Below are positions 41,270 to 54,600 of a stretch of DNA of 64,000 nt, in pieces. Source of the DNA: Balanoglossus misakiensis. Its lineage: Eukaryota; Hemichordata. The notes beneath the pieces are model-generated. The model ran no database searches. It had not been told where the DNA came from and saw only the letters and a program-made list of their open reading frames with translations. The stretch lies in NCBI GenBank assembly GCA_040954595.2, contig CM082576.2, positions 1,984,001-2,048,000 of the forward strand, read 5' to 3'. Both the position numbers and the translations under genes were made by a program. The first letter of the stretch is position 1. Each line of letters starts with the position of its first letter.

Positions 41270-44200
41270 CTACTGTGGGTCAATGGCGTCAGTTCGTTCA
41301 CCTGAAATGTTGTGAAATGTCCCCAATTATTAACCATATACGTCATTTAATGAAGTTCAACATTTAGTACAGAAAAATATGTGAAAAGTATATGAATTGT
41401 GTATTATTCCTTCCGGACCACTCATTCTTTCAGTATAAGATTGATCTTCGAATGGATGGTTTTTGGTTCGTATGTGTGAATGTACGCAGTAAGAATGTAC
41501 TACTTACACGTGAACTTGACCTCCAGATACTTAAAGGTTCCCACACAGGGATCTCCGAAGACCGTGTTACTGGCAAGGATTGAGCAGTCAGTTTGACCTT
41601 CACATCTTTCCTCCACAACGTCCAAACTGGTCTCGGCTCTACATTCGGTTGTTCTGATGGCTCTGCTTGGACACGCCTCCTCTCCCGTGCGACCATAATT
41701 TGCTGTAACGACGTGGACTTTGCCGTGCCCGCAGTGCAAGGATAATTCTTCGTGCTCGCAGACAGTGGCTTCCTGCACGATGGCATACACGTGGTTGGCC
41801 CACGGACCGCCTTCACCGTCGCCACCACATCTAGCACTTGGACCATACTTGTCATAAGTGTCAAGGGCATCGCTGCTAGACGCACACCAACCACCGTTTT
41901 GGATGGCAAAGATGTTGTATCCTCGACTTGCGGCAGCATTTGCGCATTTGTTGATGGCATCATACCGACGTGTGTATGGACCGTCAAGTCGGTGGTCATG
42001 TCCTTCTAAAGTAGGAATGGCGCGTTCCCTGGTGTCCAGGAAACAACCGATTGACACTGCCATATGTAAAAGAATTAGACGAGTGATTATTACACTTTCC
42101 TTGACTGAGCATTCAATTCATTTCGGTTTATTACAGAACAGTGTATACACACGTGTTTAACTTCTGTGGGTTAGTTGAAGCACATGACGCATCGCATGTT
42201 TGAATCGGTGTCGGTAGCCATGCTGTACATACTGTCTAAATATTGTAATTGCAACGCATTTGCGCACATTACAATATATATTGCATATATTGATGTTGCA
42301 TAATTTGGAAGGGTGCATGTTCGCAGATGCACTTTAGAACTAGGATTGATATATAGATATTGTAACTACATGTATATAGTTAAAAGTTGAGTGTTTTTCA
42401 TGACTAACCATACGGTAACAGCGGGTCGTCTTCCATTACGTCCGCACCTGGAAGGAATATAAAAAAATACAGGATAACTAAACGAACTTTCCTTCGCGTC
42501 GTGTTCATGGTGTTCCATTTAAATGTCTAAGACGGTATACAAAGATATAAAAAAAACGTGTGTAAAACAATACAGTTCGTTGTCGATGTATAGTTTTAAT
42601 GAAAGACTTCTGTACTCACAGTAATATTTCACTTCTAAGTATTTGAATGTGTTGACGCATGGATCGCCGAATACGTTATTGCTTGCCCTGACACTGCAGG
42701 ATTTCTTGTTTTCACACGTCTCCTTGACAACGTCAATACTACCCTCAGCGCCACACGCTTGGTCACTGGTCTTTGGGTGTGGACAAGTCTCGCCATTGGC
42801 AGTTCTGCCGTAGTTGGCTGATACCACGTGTATGGTGCCGTCGCTGCATTGTAAACCCATCGTTTCATGTTCGCAGACCAGTTCGGTGTTTACGATGGCG
42901 TAGACCTGGTTCGCCCAGGGACCTCCTTCGCCATCATCCCGACATGCATTTGAAGGTCCGTACCTGTAATAACGCTGCCCAGCATCTTGACTAGAGGCAC
43001 ACCAACCGCCATTTTGGACGGCAAAGACACCGAAGCCTCGGCTTTCTGCAGCTGCTGCACATTTGGGGATTGCGTCCTCTCGCTGTTGATAACGGCCATC
43101 CAACCTAAAATCGGCGCCTTCTAAGGTCGGAATGGCCCGAGTTGGTCTGTCCTGATAACATCCTATGGTTTCTGTTATCAAATAAGGTAATTCACAACGT
43201 CAAAATGGGGAGAATGCACAAGAAAAGTGGAGTAAACATACTTTTATTGCTCTGGTCGCGTCAAGGTTTGAAATTGAATGGAACCTTAACACTTACCGTA
43301 GTCAACATCTTCTACACTGTAGTCCAGCGGTTCCTTGCCACCTAATAATCAAATGGAATTTTGACATTACTAAATTTAATCTTAAATGTCTGACTATGAT
43401 CATTAAATTAATTAGTTCTGTCGGTAATATCAAAAGTCCGCGTTACCTAACGTAATTATTATGATTAAATCAGAGTTCACTAGTTTGTCATTCATTATTT
43501 GGAACAATAATTTTCGCTGCTATTCATATGGGATCATTTTCTCACTCAACTTGCATCAGAACATGAAAAGTTCAATTATTCCGATCGAAAATTTTCTGCT
43601 TGACGCAGATGACTTTTACACTTACAATAGAAAGTGACTTGCAGGTACTTGAATGTACCAAAACAGGGATCACCAAAGACTGCATTGCTGGCATTCACAC
43701 TACAAGATTGTGTCCCGTCACAGTTGTCTTTCACTACATCCAGACTGTTCTCAGCACCGCACTCAGTGGTCACTATGGATGCATGTGGACACGTCTCACC
43801 GTCTGTCCTGCCGTAATTTGCTGACACCACCACAATTTGACCAGAACTACAAGACAAAGAAAGCTGTTGGTGTTCGCACACCAACTGCTTTTGCACGAAA
43901 GCGTAGACTTCGTTGGCCCAAGGACCGCCTTCTCCGTCGTCTTCGCAAGCAGATGAAGGTCCGTATTTGTCGTAAGTGACGGCAGCTTCGGCACTGGAGG
44001 CGCACCAACCGCCATGCTGTACGGCGAAGATGGAAAACTCACGACTTTGTGCGACTTCCGCACACTTCTGTATGGCGTTGCTTCGTCTTCTATAATGACC
44101 ATCCAGACGATCATCTGACCCTTCGAGTGTTGGAATCGCCCTGTTGCTGGTGTCTCTATAACATCCCACCCGGACATAGTCTGAAAATAAGAGTGTTGAA

Positions 44201-45158
44201 ATTGACTGAGTTGTATATTCTTTGAGAAATCTCTCTCTAGTTGATTCTATTTTCTTTCTGTTTTGACAATGAAAACAAAATAGGCTAGATGCAAGACTAT
44301 TACCTAGATGACTAGGTTCGGTAGCAGGGGGGCGATTCTCGGTCGTAGGACTACGTTCTGTCGGGTTGGGGAGTTCTGGCGGGTCACATTCTTCTACTGT
44401 CAAGATATCATTCGACAATTCTTCACAGGCCCGAGTTGGTCTGTCCTGATAACATCCTATGGTTTCTGTTATCAAATAAGGTAATTCACAACGTCAAAAT
44501 GGGGGGGGGGGGGTATGCACAAGAAAAGTAGAGTAAACATACTTTTATTACTCTGGTCGCGTCAAGGTTAGAAATTGAATGGAACATTAACACGGGCATT
44601 AATTTTCCCCTGAGACACTTACCTATACTTACATATACAATTGCACTTACCGTAGTCAACATCTTCTACACTAGGTTCGGTAGCAGGGGGGCGATTCTCG
44701 GTCGTAGGACTACGTTCTGTCGGGTTGGGGAGTTCTGGCGGGTCACATTCTTCTACTGTCAAGATATCATTCGACAATTCTTCACAGTCTGGCAGACTGC
44801 ACGCAGCTGCAATATAACAACAGAGGCTCGCACTGACATCGTTTCTCGAAAAAAAGGGTTGCCAACCAGCTGTGAGAAAAGTGATTGTCTCTCTACAAAA
44901 AAATGATTCTAGGTAGGCGGATGGCGAAGCTCTCCATCCCTGGTTCTCTTCAGTTGGAGAAACAATGACGTGTAACATTCTCTTTTTTTGCTCGTATGAT
45001 TGCAAAAGAAATCTCAAGTACATGTACGTAGTTGCCAATTCCGTGTTGTATTTTCCTAGATTAAGAAGGAGAGAGAGAGAGAGAGAGATCTTACCTGATT
45101 CTGCCGTGCAGGACAAAACTGTTAGTACCAACACCCAAAACGCAGACAACCGGATCAT
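41270..45158 (-). CDS. SUEL-type lectin gene 2, three modules and a chimeric exon
   Basis: Nine minus-strand exons: 45158-45095 (signal), 44806-44651 (linker), 44456-44304 (chimeric), 44180-43626 (module 1), 43341-43297 (linker), 43162-42620 (module 2), 42447-42409 (linker), 42056-41508 (module 3) and 41301-41270 (tail, stop TAG). They give 712 codons (711 residues). Every internal exon is bounded by phase 1 introns, so modules can be added or lost without a frameshift. Each module has the GCY/F...RAIPTLEG...GGWCASS...GEGGPWAN half and a SUEL lectin half with YGR and DPC motifs. Module 2 is nearly identical to the gene 1 module; modules 1 and 3 are divergent. The chimeric exon fuses the first 28 bases of a module to part of the linker exon, in frame. 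If the donor after module 3 were unused, translation would stop at TAG 41500-41502, only two codons later. The product is predicted to be a secreted multivalent lectin. Confidence 0.85.
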
Positions 45159-47529
45159 CTTTTCTTTCAATTCAATTTCTTTTTCAGCGCTAGGAAGTAG
45201 TTATCACTGTGAGGAGAGAAATAAGACAAAATGAAATGTTTTGTGATAAGTCTGTCTGTCGCTTGCATACCTGCAAACTCTACGTACATGTTTTGCAACT
45301 TAATCAGTGTAAAATAACTTCTGATTCTATTGTACTGCATATCATTCTGACCACACTTTCCATGTGGATTTAGACAACATTTACCAGATCAGCGGACCTC
45401 GAGTTTATGAGTTGGAACATACAAATTAATCAAGTCGGAAAGATTCTAAGGGAACGGATACATTTATATGTGAAGATAAGAATCTTTTAGTAGACTGATA
45501 AGTTACACGTATATGCGAACATCATATCAACTGACTAATCCCATGTTCTCCGAACTATTTGGCAAACGTGTAAACGTAACATAGTCTGTACAGATGCGAC
45601 AGTTGACAAGGTATTGAATAATGTATGTGTTTCTCGGAACTATATCCGTAAGAAATACAAGGAGAGAGTCGATACTGACTCCGCCGGATGTTACATATAA
45701 TGTGCCATGGATGTTCGATTCTAATGATCAAGAACACTAAAAATCAACTTCGCGATTGTCAGTTACCGTCCCGAAGATAAACTATCATTGGGAAACAGGT
45801 GTACGAAACATTTCAGCTGGAGTTCGATGATATCTTCTGCAGACTGCCTACCTGTGATAGTGACAAAATTTACTATCACACTGCACAGAAAGTGCGCTTC
45901 AAGTTGTGGCAGAAATTGTCTTCTAACGAACTTGATACTCACCACAGCCAAGTAATATTGCCAACCAAATGTTCATTCGAAGGAGGTAGCTGCCTTCTTC
46001 TCACTGGTCCGGATCATTTCATGGTGACCGCTTTTATTGAGTCGAAAGGGGGAGTCTCCCTTCGTCAGGGGGGCGTGGTCTACACCAAACTCCACTTGGA
46101 GAACGACACGATACTGGTACAAAGTAATCGGGTTATTAGAACAATAAGCCGCCAACTTATCGAAACCGTTTACTGACGTCACGTGTTTGTGTTCATCGTA
46201 TGTTGTCAGGGTATGTTTTGAGTGAACTTTTGCGGTCAATGAAACTGACTAGCGTTTAATTGGCACAACAGAAATGTTAGCAGGAAATGACCACTGTCGT
46301 CGACGTGATTGACCCCGAGGAAATTATGATAATAAATCCTAAAGCTACCCGGCAACCTGCCAACCATATGTGTTAATTGAAAGAAAGGGCAATGGAAGTT
46401 ATACTTGTATCTCAGTTATAGGCAAATTATTATTTCAGGTGCTACTCCAATAATGCAGATTTGTTACAGGTTGAATGCACGGTGGATCTACAATGCGCAA
46501 TCTAGATTGTCCAACGAGAAATACAGCCTTATTGGATTGCTATACTGGTACAGTGGTTCAATATTATTGGTATGGCTGACCACATGGAATTTCATGAGTT
46601 ATAATTACTATAATTTCCGTTGTAGAGAAAGTTTTCAATCCAGTGCAAACCCAGATGTCGGACGTCAACGCAATCCCCACAGTTTGAACAGCTGAAACGG
46701 CAATACTTCAAATCTTTGTAGATTTTTAAGAGCTGAATGACGTCACTCTGAACCGTATACTGACCGCTTACCTAAACGAATAATTCCATAGTAGTCACAG
46801 ACTCCATCCGTGTAACGGCCAACGCTGATGCGTGAATCATCAAGTTTTTGGTAGACATTCTTGAACTTGACATTCTTGAATTTCAAGCATTGAAACGATA
46901 AGGTACGTTTTGCACACGTGGCAAACACATTTGAAATACTCTGGGCAATTACTCATTCATACCGTTCGGAGCTTTCACATCCCTTTTAGGCTATTTTTAT
47001 TAGTTTAGCATAGTATAGTTGCCACAAGGGAACTTGAACATTAAATATGATTCACAACACAAACGCCGATCGGAAAATTCTCACGAAGCTTGTGTTCACT
47101 ATGCCGAACAAACACCAGCTATAGGTGTACCGCCACCCCTGTATTTTAAGTCCAGAAAAAAACACCTAATAAAAGCCTGACAGTTGATATATTCCGTCAT
47201 TCATTTGTGGCAACATCCGGACAACTTCTAGGAATTGGCGTTGCTGTTTTATCTGGCTTCTGTATGCCATCGTCCCTGAACCTGTCCAAAGTTCAGTCTG
47301 TGACATAGATACTCATCGGATCGAAAGACAAACGAAAATAAATTATTACCACTGGTGGTGTAGTTTTCGTTGATAAAAAGAAGGGCGTCCTCTCAAAGTT
47401 AGACGCGCCAGTTTCAAACTCCTGAACCTGGGTTCTGGTGGAGTGAAAACCCATAACGGTTTTTTTCATCCGAGTTGTCAAAGCTGCATCGATCGCAATG
47501 GCCTACTAGAATGAGTCCATTATTGAAAA
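45159..47529. other. 5' flank of lectin gene 2, no intact gene
   Basis: This holds the promoter region, with a GA run (45068-45088) inside intron 1 next to it. An open frame at 45799-46176 (plus) begins at GTG, has no ATG, and is frameshifted in unit 1, so I do not call it a gene. The block 46385-46810 is absent from unit 1. Confidence 0.5.
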
Positions 47530-48319
47530 TGTAGACAAAAGACATATTCATAGGTGTTCTCTTTATTTTCTAACTTTTTATAATACATAAATTACGTTGA
47601 TGTATAATTCTGAAGCCCGCGACCCGCAACCCACACTTTAACAGTTCCCGAAGTCTAAATATAATGAGTGATGCTGTGGAGCAAATGAACCCTAACCCTT
47701 ATACCCAACCGCTGTCAAACAAACAAATATATATATATATTTATATAAATCAAAACATATTTTTATTATATTAATCAATAACAACACACACACACACACA
47801 CACCCCACAAACAAGAAGAGCTCACTGATCCTGGTACACATGTATGTACTACTACCAGTAGCAGCTGCTGATCAAAATTGCCTCACGTCGCCCTCTATCC
47901 CGATCACAAAGAAAATGACCCTAACTTGACCCGGATGTTAAACTTCAGTGGCCTGGACAATTTTCCAGATAGGGGTGCCAAGAATTCAGGAACGCTGGAC
48001 GTATTTTGGTAAATTGTGTTACCCTTGTATGAAAGTCGGGCTTCTTGGTCCTCGGTTCTGTCCCAAAACATAAAAGCTCGGTCAGAAAATCAACGGAAGA
48101 AGAAATCAGCCAGACCGCGACGGATTCAGAGCTTGCGGAAGGATACTAATCGCCCACTATCTTTGTGACAAAGCTGCAAGAAAATAGTGCGTGACAATGT
48201 ACATGTCTACCCGAAGTAATTTACATTGATATGTGAGGCTGAAGTTTACCTCTGTATAATCATCTCCGTTGCGAAAATCGAACTATCTATGCAGCGGAAA
48301 CACCCGAATTTGCCTGAAA
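47530..48319 (+). promoter_or_regulatory. Upstream region of the PTK7-like gene
   Basis: Single-copy sequence begins right after duplication unit 2. It holds AT (about 47728-47742) and CA (about 47783-47803) microsatellites. From about 47860 the base composition becomes more GC-rich toward the first exon, as expected of a promoter. No TATA box was seen. Confidence 0.4.
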
Positions 48320-51300
48320 ATGGCCGCCAGGATCACGAGGCGATCGGATATTAGGATTTTACAGCTTTTTGTGGTAGTTTATTGCGTAGGTAAGTACGGA
48401 GACGTGTATCTGAGCTTGAAATCAAATGTACACAGGTTCAAACTGTGGTGTGTGTTATAGGTAATGAATAGCCAGCATAAAAGACTGTCTCGTATTCAAG
48501 AATAACGCGCTGCTTTTGTTTTGTGAAGATTCATGCAAAACAAAGTTTGTCTTTGTCTTACTTTCCAATTGAATGGGGTTTAGTTGATTTATCTGCAAAG
48601 CGCTGAGTGTTTATCCGACGACTTCTTACGGCGCTGTTGTACCAGAGACCGACCACCTGATTTAGGTCTATAGTTCCCCTATAAATCATTTCAAATGGGT
48701 CTAATGTAACGTCGGTGGCCTTGCGTTCGCTTTAGGTACTAAAGTGAACGTTGCTTTCTTTCTCTTTGTGCTGGAATGGTTTCTCTTTTATCAGTGGAAG
48801 CCATACAAGACTTTCATTCCATTGGATTGGTCAAAAAGGCAACGGACCCCCCATCCTTCGGTTCGAGAAGATATGAACCCGGTCCGGCTTGAGCCATACA
48901 ACAATAAATTATAATAGCGTGCCGCACCTATGTCTAAGTCTGATAAAGTGCCCTTGGCCTTCGATAGTTTGTTAACATACAGAGATTTTAACATGTCACT
49001 GCCTCTAGTTCATTCCACGTTGTGGCTTCATTTTACCTCAACTATCAACTGAAGACGATTGAAGACGTTGCAATTATCCAGTCAGCTGTCAGCAGTGGGT
49101 AAAATGTGTGACAGTGTCATTGCTTATACAGCACTGTTAGTGCTGGGGTACATTGTGCAAATTTTATTCGGCAGATTAATCCAAACTGTCCTTCTTGAGC
49201 AGTAATTAAGTGGTACATTCACCACTTCCCACAGCTGTACAAATTGCATACTACTGAATCATAATCAGCCAGGATAATGCCTGCAGTTCAACGTGGCTGT
49301 GGTAATTGATCATGGTAATGCAGTCTTACACTTCAAAGGCCATCTATACCTTGAAATCTCTTGGTAGCATTTCTCCCAACAGACTAGTTTTTGAGTGCAC
49401 CAAGATATTTCAAACAGAGCCCATCTGCCGCCCGGGCGACCATCTGACATCGCAGATGATTCCACACAGGTTGAGATTGCAGTTATGCAGGTTATCGATG
49501 GGGGGTGATGCAAGTGGGCCTCATCAGCACCATGTTGCCGGTGTGGGATGAAAGCTAAAGGGGAAACTTGACAGGAAATGGTTTAACTGTTTATGACGGC
49601 ATGTTTGGCTGAGAGGGCTTTGACCTTGACATTATAGACAGTATAAATCTTATGATGGGGAAAATGATATGATTGAGTCTAGAATATGCTTGTGGTGACG
49701 GGGAAAGGTTATTATCCATGAAAATAAAAAGTTGAAATGGTTTGGGCAAATTATTTTTAGCGTCAAAGTGAGGAAACTTAACATTTTTGTAAGTGGGGGC
49801 AAACCCTATTCTGAATGACAGGTTGGTTGGCAGCCACAGCCAACTCTGGTTGTGTTAAGGCCTCATCAATGCAGCCAGAGTTGGTAGATGACAGTGGCCT
49901 TGAACAAACAATGGAAAAACCTAACAAAAGGGAAAAGTAGTTCCAAACCGGTACAATGTAGATAGGGATTATCTGTAATGATTAAAGTAACCTGCTAAGT
50001 TCCATTTGCGGAAAGTCATGTTGTCTTCCAACTTACAAATGGCTTTGTAGGTTGCCGACAGTGAACATGATGGAATGACAGGAAATGTTGAGTGAGACAT
50101 TGCCATCGTAAATCATGGCAACTGGTAACGTTTCCATATATCAGTCTCCTAGAGGGTCAAAGGCATTTCCTCTGAAAGATCTCTTTGTGATGCACGGGTT
50201 GATCAGTTGACCCAGCCTTCCTTAAGCACGCCCGTCTATGCCCATACATGAATAGGGGCAAAGTGCAGTGAATGGGACAACGTGAATTCACCGCTAATTT
50301 GAACTCCCAGGTAGACATGCATCCAATGAACCCTGAGCTTTTGAGGATGATTTGATTGACAAGGTAGCGAGCAGGAATTTGCCAGATTGATTTCCGTTTG
50401 CTATGCTACTCCCCTGGGCTTTGACTTTTGCTAGTTTGTTTTGATCACACTTTAATTAAGCTGATTGCCCTTTTTGTCGGTTAATTAAAATTGGCTGTTG
50501 CATGCCCTACTACAACAACATGTATTTTCAGACTTTCAACCAAATGATCATATGATAGTGTATTGGTCAATACACTATCACTTGGTCAGTGAGTGTGTTT
50601 TACTCGTAGCTTTTACTCTTTAAAATAATTATATCTTTGATGAGAAGTGCATTTATGCTCCATCTGTTCTTTTGATTTCACCATGATGGTCTATGGTCAT
50701 GTTATGTAAGAATGCATTCTTATTGGGTTTATTCTGTATTTTCAAGAGACCTTGCTTCACATTACAGTCTAGCCAATTCAGATAAACCGGTGGGCCCAAT
50801 GCATGCCTCTATATCTGTAGGTTCAACCTGTGGGTGTAATGTAACTGAAGTACATGTATACCTGAGCCACAGACTTCTGTTAAGGAGAGGGAAATCTGTC
50901 TAGGCCGACACTTTCACGGACCCATTCAGATGGATATTTACAGTTTAGTGCAATGTATCTGCATGTTGGAATTTCAGTCTTGTTGAAACGGAGTGGCTGT
51001 CATCTTGCATAGCAGCAGTTAATTGTCTGGCCTTTTTTTCAGTCATGACGTTTTCACCAGTCTAAAAACTGCTTGCAGGCAAGATAATAGCATTGGTGGT
51101 TTGGAAAGGGAATTCCTGCCACATTGAGAAGCTACCTTGGAGGATGGCCGGCTATGCAGATAATCACAGAAGTGGTCACTTGAAAGTCGGGCTAAAATGG
51201 AAATCATGTCCTCTTGGGCTTTTCTGTCAACTATTTCCAGCTTATGCTGTCAAACAGATTTTAAAGAACTTTGTAATGTACACTGCCGCTAAAGAACCTA

Positions 51301-51699
51301 CAGGATGCCAATCTGACATGTTTTGGTGTTTGACAGTCTTGTTTTATACAATGACCAGATATCTGCCATAAATGCAATTCTCTGTGTCTTTTGTTTTCCC
51401 AACAGGTTTAGGAAGTGTTGGAGCACAGAATTTTGTTCAGGAACCTATCGGGTATGACATTGTAGATGGGGACTCTGCAACATTACTGTGTGCGGTAGAC
51501 GATCCAACAGATGTAGTTTTTCACTGGACTCTGAACGGAGTTAGAATAACCGATAATGCACGTAGATATGTGGACGGTAGTTCATTGCATTTTGCTAAAG
51601 TAAACAGAGAAGATGATGCAGGAGAATTTAAATGCATAGCAGCAAATACTGAGGCGGGACGTTGGCTTGAAAGTGTCGGAGCCGAACTTAATATTATCT
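48320..51699 (+). CDS. PTK7: PTK7-like receptor pseudokinase, first two coding exons
   Basis: Exon 1 (48320-48389) encodes MAARITRRSDIRILQLFVVVY, a signal peptide, ending in phase 1. Exon 2 (51406-51699) continues VGLGSVGAQNF and encodes one Ig domain with phase 1 on both sides. Its core is ATLLCAV, then VVFHWTLNGVRITDNARRYV, GSSLHFAKVNREDDAGEFKC. This matches the first Ig domain of human PTK7 (VYWLLDGAPVQDTERRF...GSSLSFAAVDRLQDSGTFQC) better than any other Ig protein I know. PTK7 is a membrane protein with seven Ig domains and an inactive kinase domain that acts in planar cell polarity and Wnt signalling. An in-frame ATG also exists at 48269, but the chosen one gives a compact signal peptide. 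The remaining exons lie past the window. One Ig domain alone leaves some doubt about the exact family. Confidence 0.75.
48390..51405 (+). other. PTK7-like intron 1
   Basis: About 3.0 kb of intron between the GTAAGT donor and the CAACAG acceptor. No exon, RNA gene or repeat was recognised. Confidence 0.6.
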
Positions 51700-54600
51700 G
51701 TAAGTAAATACTCTACTTTGCATGTCATGTGAATGTGGATGGAGTTGAATTATTATCCGAAAGTGTGGTTACTGGATTCCCTGTTTCTAGTAACCATGCT
51801 GGAGGTAACAGTATACCTTGTAATCCAGAGTGTGAACGACATGAGTTGACTGGTGTGAAAAGGTATGACATTTTGGATGTGTGTCTGATAGTATGGCTGG
51901 AGCCATGCATGTAAGTTTATATGTGTGCCCTCCAGAGGATTTGGTTTCTATTGATTTATCTCTCATTGAAAGTTTTGCATCTACATCATCCCGCAGAATT
52001 GTCATGGCTCTGATTCTGTGCACCCATAATCCTGTTCACCTCAAAATGTAGTTACTGTAATTAAAACAAACACTTCTCCTATTACAAGCTGTGATTAAGG
52101 AATAAAGTTCATAAAAGAGCTTTCCCTTGATTAAATAGCTGTTTGTTATTAATAATTTAGTTGACGTAGAAATTTGTGAGTGGATACATATTGTCCCAGA
52201 CCTATCAAGCTACCGTAATCATTTTTCTGAGACGATATGGTGTGATGAGTTCATCTTCATGTAATGTCAGTGTCTTGAGAATATTGATAAGATAATCCAT
52301 CATTCCACTTATACTGCACGTTAGAAATGTTAAGAGGGTTAAAACCCATGCGTCTTGGGATACACATCACATTTGGGATACGCATTTTAATACATGATTA
52401 ATTGACCAATGTTGGATTATCTTTATAAATTGGCATTTTCCTTACTAAAATGTAGTACGTTTTACTTGGATGCTGAAAATCGCTCTTTTTTATCTCCATG
52501 GTGACAGCATATATTATTTGAAATGAGAATACTACTGAACGATTAATGGTGTTCTTCTTCTGCGTCTTCTAAGAACAGCAACTGCATTAAGAATATGCTG
52601 GAGGAAGGGAGTCTGACAAAGAATATTATTTGAATCGTAAAACATTAAGAGATGTGTATGTTTTCATTTTAATGGAAAAATCAGATGCGGCATATCTAAT
52701 AAAATTGAACTGTGGAGCTTGTCAGTTGCCTGAATACTCAGTTGTCACTAGATGAAATAAATATCATCACAATACTGATGCCACATGACCTGATTGTCAC
52801 TCCCATGAACCATCGCTGCATGATCATCTGAGGTTATCTTGTCACTGATTTACATACATGTATGGTGTAAATAAAAATAAACAAAAATAATCTTTCAAAT
52901 TTTAATCTCAAGAAGCCATTATCAACTGAAGGTAAAAATAGACATATGACCTGCTTCATAAGACTAATCATTCATAGCAGATATAGATCCATTAGGTGTT
53001 ATCCAATTTCTCTTGGTTTCTAAACTGGACCCATGTGATGGTGTCAGCTGTATGATGTTAGAGGTTCTAATTATCTGAAGGTTGTTCAGAGCACGTCTAC
53101 ATGTATTTCCAGAGCCAGTTTTGTGGCACGGGTCAAACAGACTGTGAAAACAATAACTGGACATGAGGTTAAGATGAGTCAACAATAATGAGGGAAGATG
53201 GGCCCGAAGGTTCTTCACCTCAGAACACGTCTCTGTGGCATGAAATAATACATGTCGAGGCGTGAGAAGAATGTCAAACGTGAAATTATATTCATACTCG
53301 GCTTCGGTGTTTCGAAAATTCATGATTTTTTTATGAAACCTTTTAAAGTGGGAATTGCAGTACCTATGTACTGTGAGAGGCTGACAGCACTAGAAAGGTT
53401 TTTCTTAGCTTTGAGTAATCTGAGGTCCCCGGTGGGTTTCACAGCATGCATGGGACAGACCTTTACAATTTCCACAATACTCGGATACAAGCATTCATTG
53501 TTTGGCGATTCTTTGTGAGTCACTGTTTGTCAAACATCTAGCCTTTCTTTCTTTGCCTGGTTTCCTTTCACTGAAGGCCAACCGTACTGTTTCATCCATC
53601 ATGGCCTTACGCCTAGACAGAAAAAAAAATGTAGGAAACAGGCGGAAACACGGCTAAACAGGAGATTTGATATTCATGGTAGTTTCATGGACCAGTTGAG
53701 AAGTAAAGCTGGAAGCTTGCTCGGCCAAATACCGTGAATTTCTTGTGTGATAAATATTTTGTTCTCTGCCGCCTGGGATAAAACTGTCTGTTGCCTGTGT
53801 GTAGCTCTCAGTATTTATCTACCTCCCGGTGTTTCGTTCCGTGCTACAACGTTTGTCGTACGCCGACACAAACCAACATGTTGGCGCCATGTGTCAGGGA
53901 AAAATTTCACTCAAAGTGTTATGTTCAAATCATTAATTTTATGTCGGTCATGATTTCAAAATCTGTATTCATGGGCGTGGGACTGACCTTGTGCAAAAAA
54001 AAAGCCGGTTCTTTCATTTTGTCGCCTCAAGTCTCTCATTCTGAGCAGCTAAAATAATTTGCGCTTGGGATAAGCTTTCAGAAAGTGTCTAATGGAGAGT
54101 GTTTTATTGAGCATTCTGCCTGATACTTAGAAGCCGAGAAATTGAATTTCTGGGCCAAGTATAGTGCAACACAAATTGACTCTGCCATAATTTACTAAAA
54201 GGCACCAAAATACTGATTTCTTCTTGGAAAAGCGATGCACAATATGCTGTGCCGATCGAGACTGTGCGTCCATCTTGTGCATCCATGCGCTTGCGTGTGC
54301 ATGTATAATGTGTGTGACTGTGAGTTTATTGATAATAAAATTTGTGTGGATCCGATGCAATATTTTGGAACAAAAGTAAAGGCCGGATTGAAACGTACTT
54401 AAATTTTTTGACATGAGTGTAAATTACACAAGTTTTTAATATATTCCTGGGGGTCCGGTGTGTGTGGAAAAGAATTGTCTGTGACTGAAATCACCAACAG
54501 TTTGTCATACAGCCTGTGGTGATATAGGCCTTTGATGTTCTTGGACTGTTGAGTTTCAAATGATTTTCAAAATGGCATCAAACATTGCTTTTATTGAGAG

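Larger units (their letters stand above)
40677..47529. repeat. Segmental tandem duplication, unit 2
   Basis: The head-to-tail partner of unit 1. Its right edge is ATTGAAAA at 47522-47529, matching 40671-40678, after which homology stops. Extra blocks relative to unit 1 are two more lectin modules with linkers (41508-42447 and 43297-44456), about 420 bp around 46385-46810 and about 390 bp around 47050-47435. Confidence 0.88.

Noticed and set aside
45799-46176. 125-codon open frame on the plus strand in the flank of lectin gene 2, with protein-like composition
   Set aside because: It starts at GTG with no ATG, has no supported splice partners, and its copy in unit 1 (39734-40115) is broken by several frameshifts.
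46405-46695. 96-codon plus-strand frame in the block absent from unit 1, with hydrophobic stretches
   Set aside because: No splice signals, homologue or start context support it. It may be part of an inserted or deleted noncoding block.
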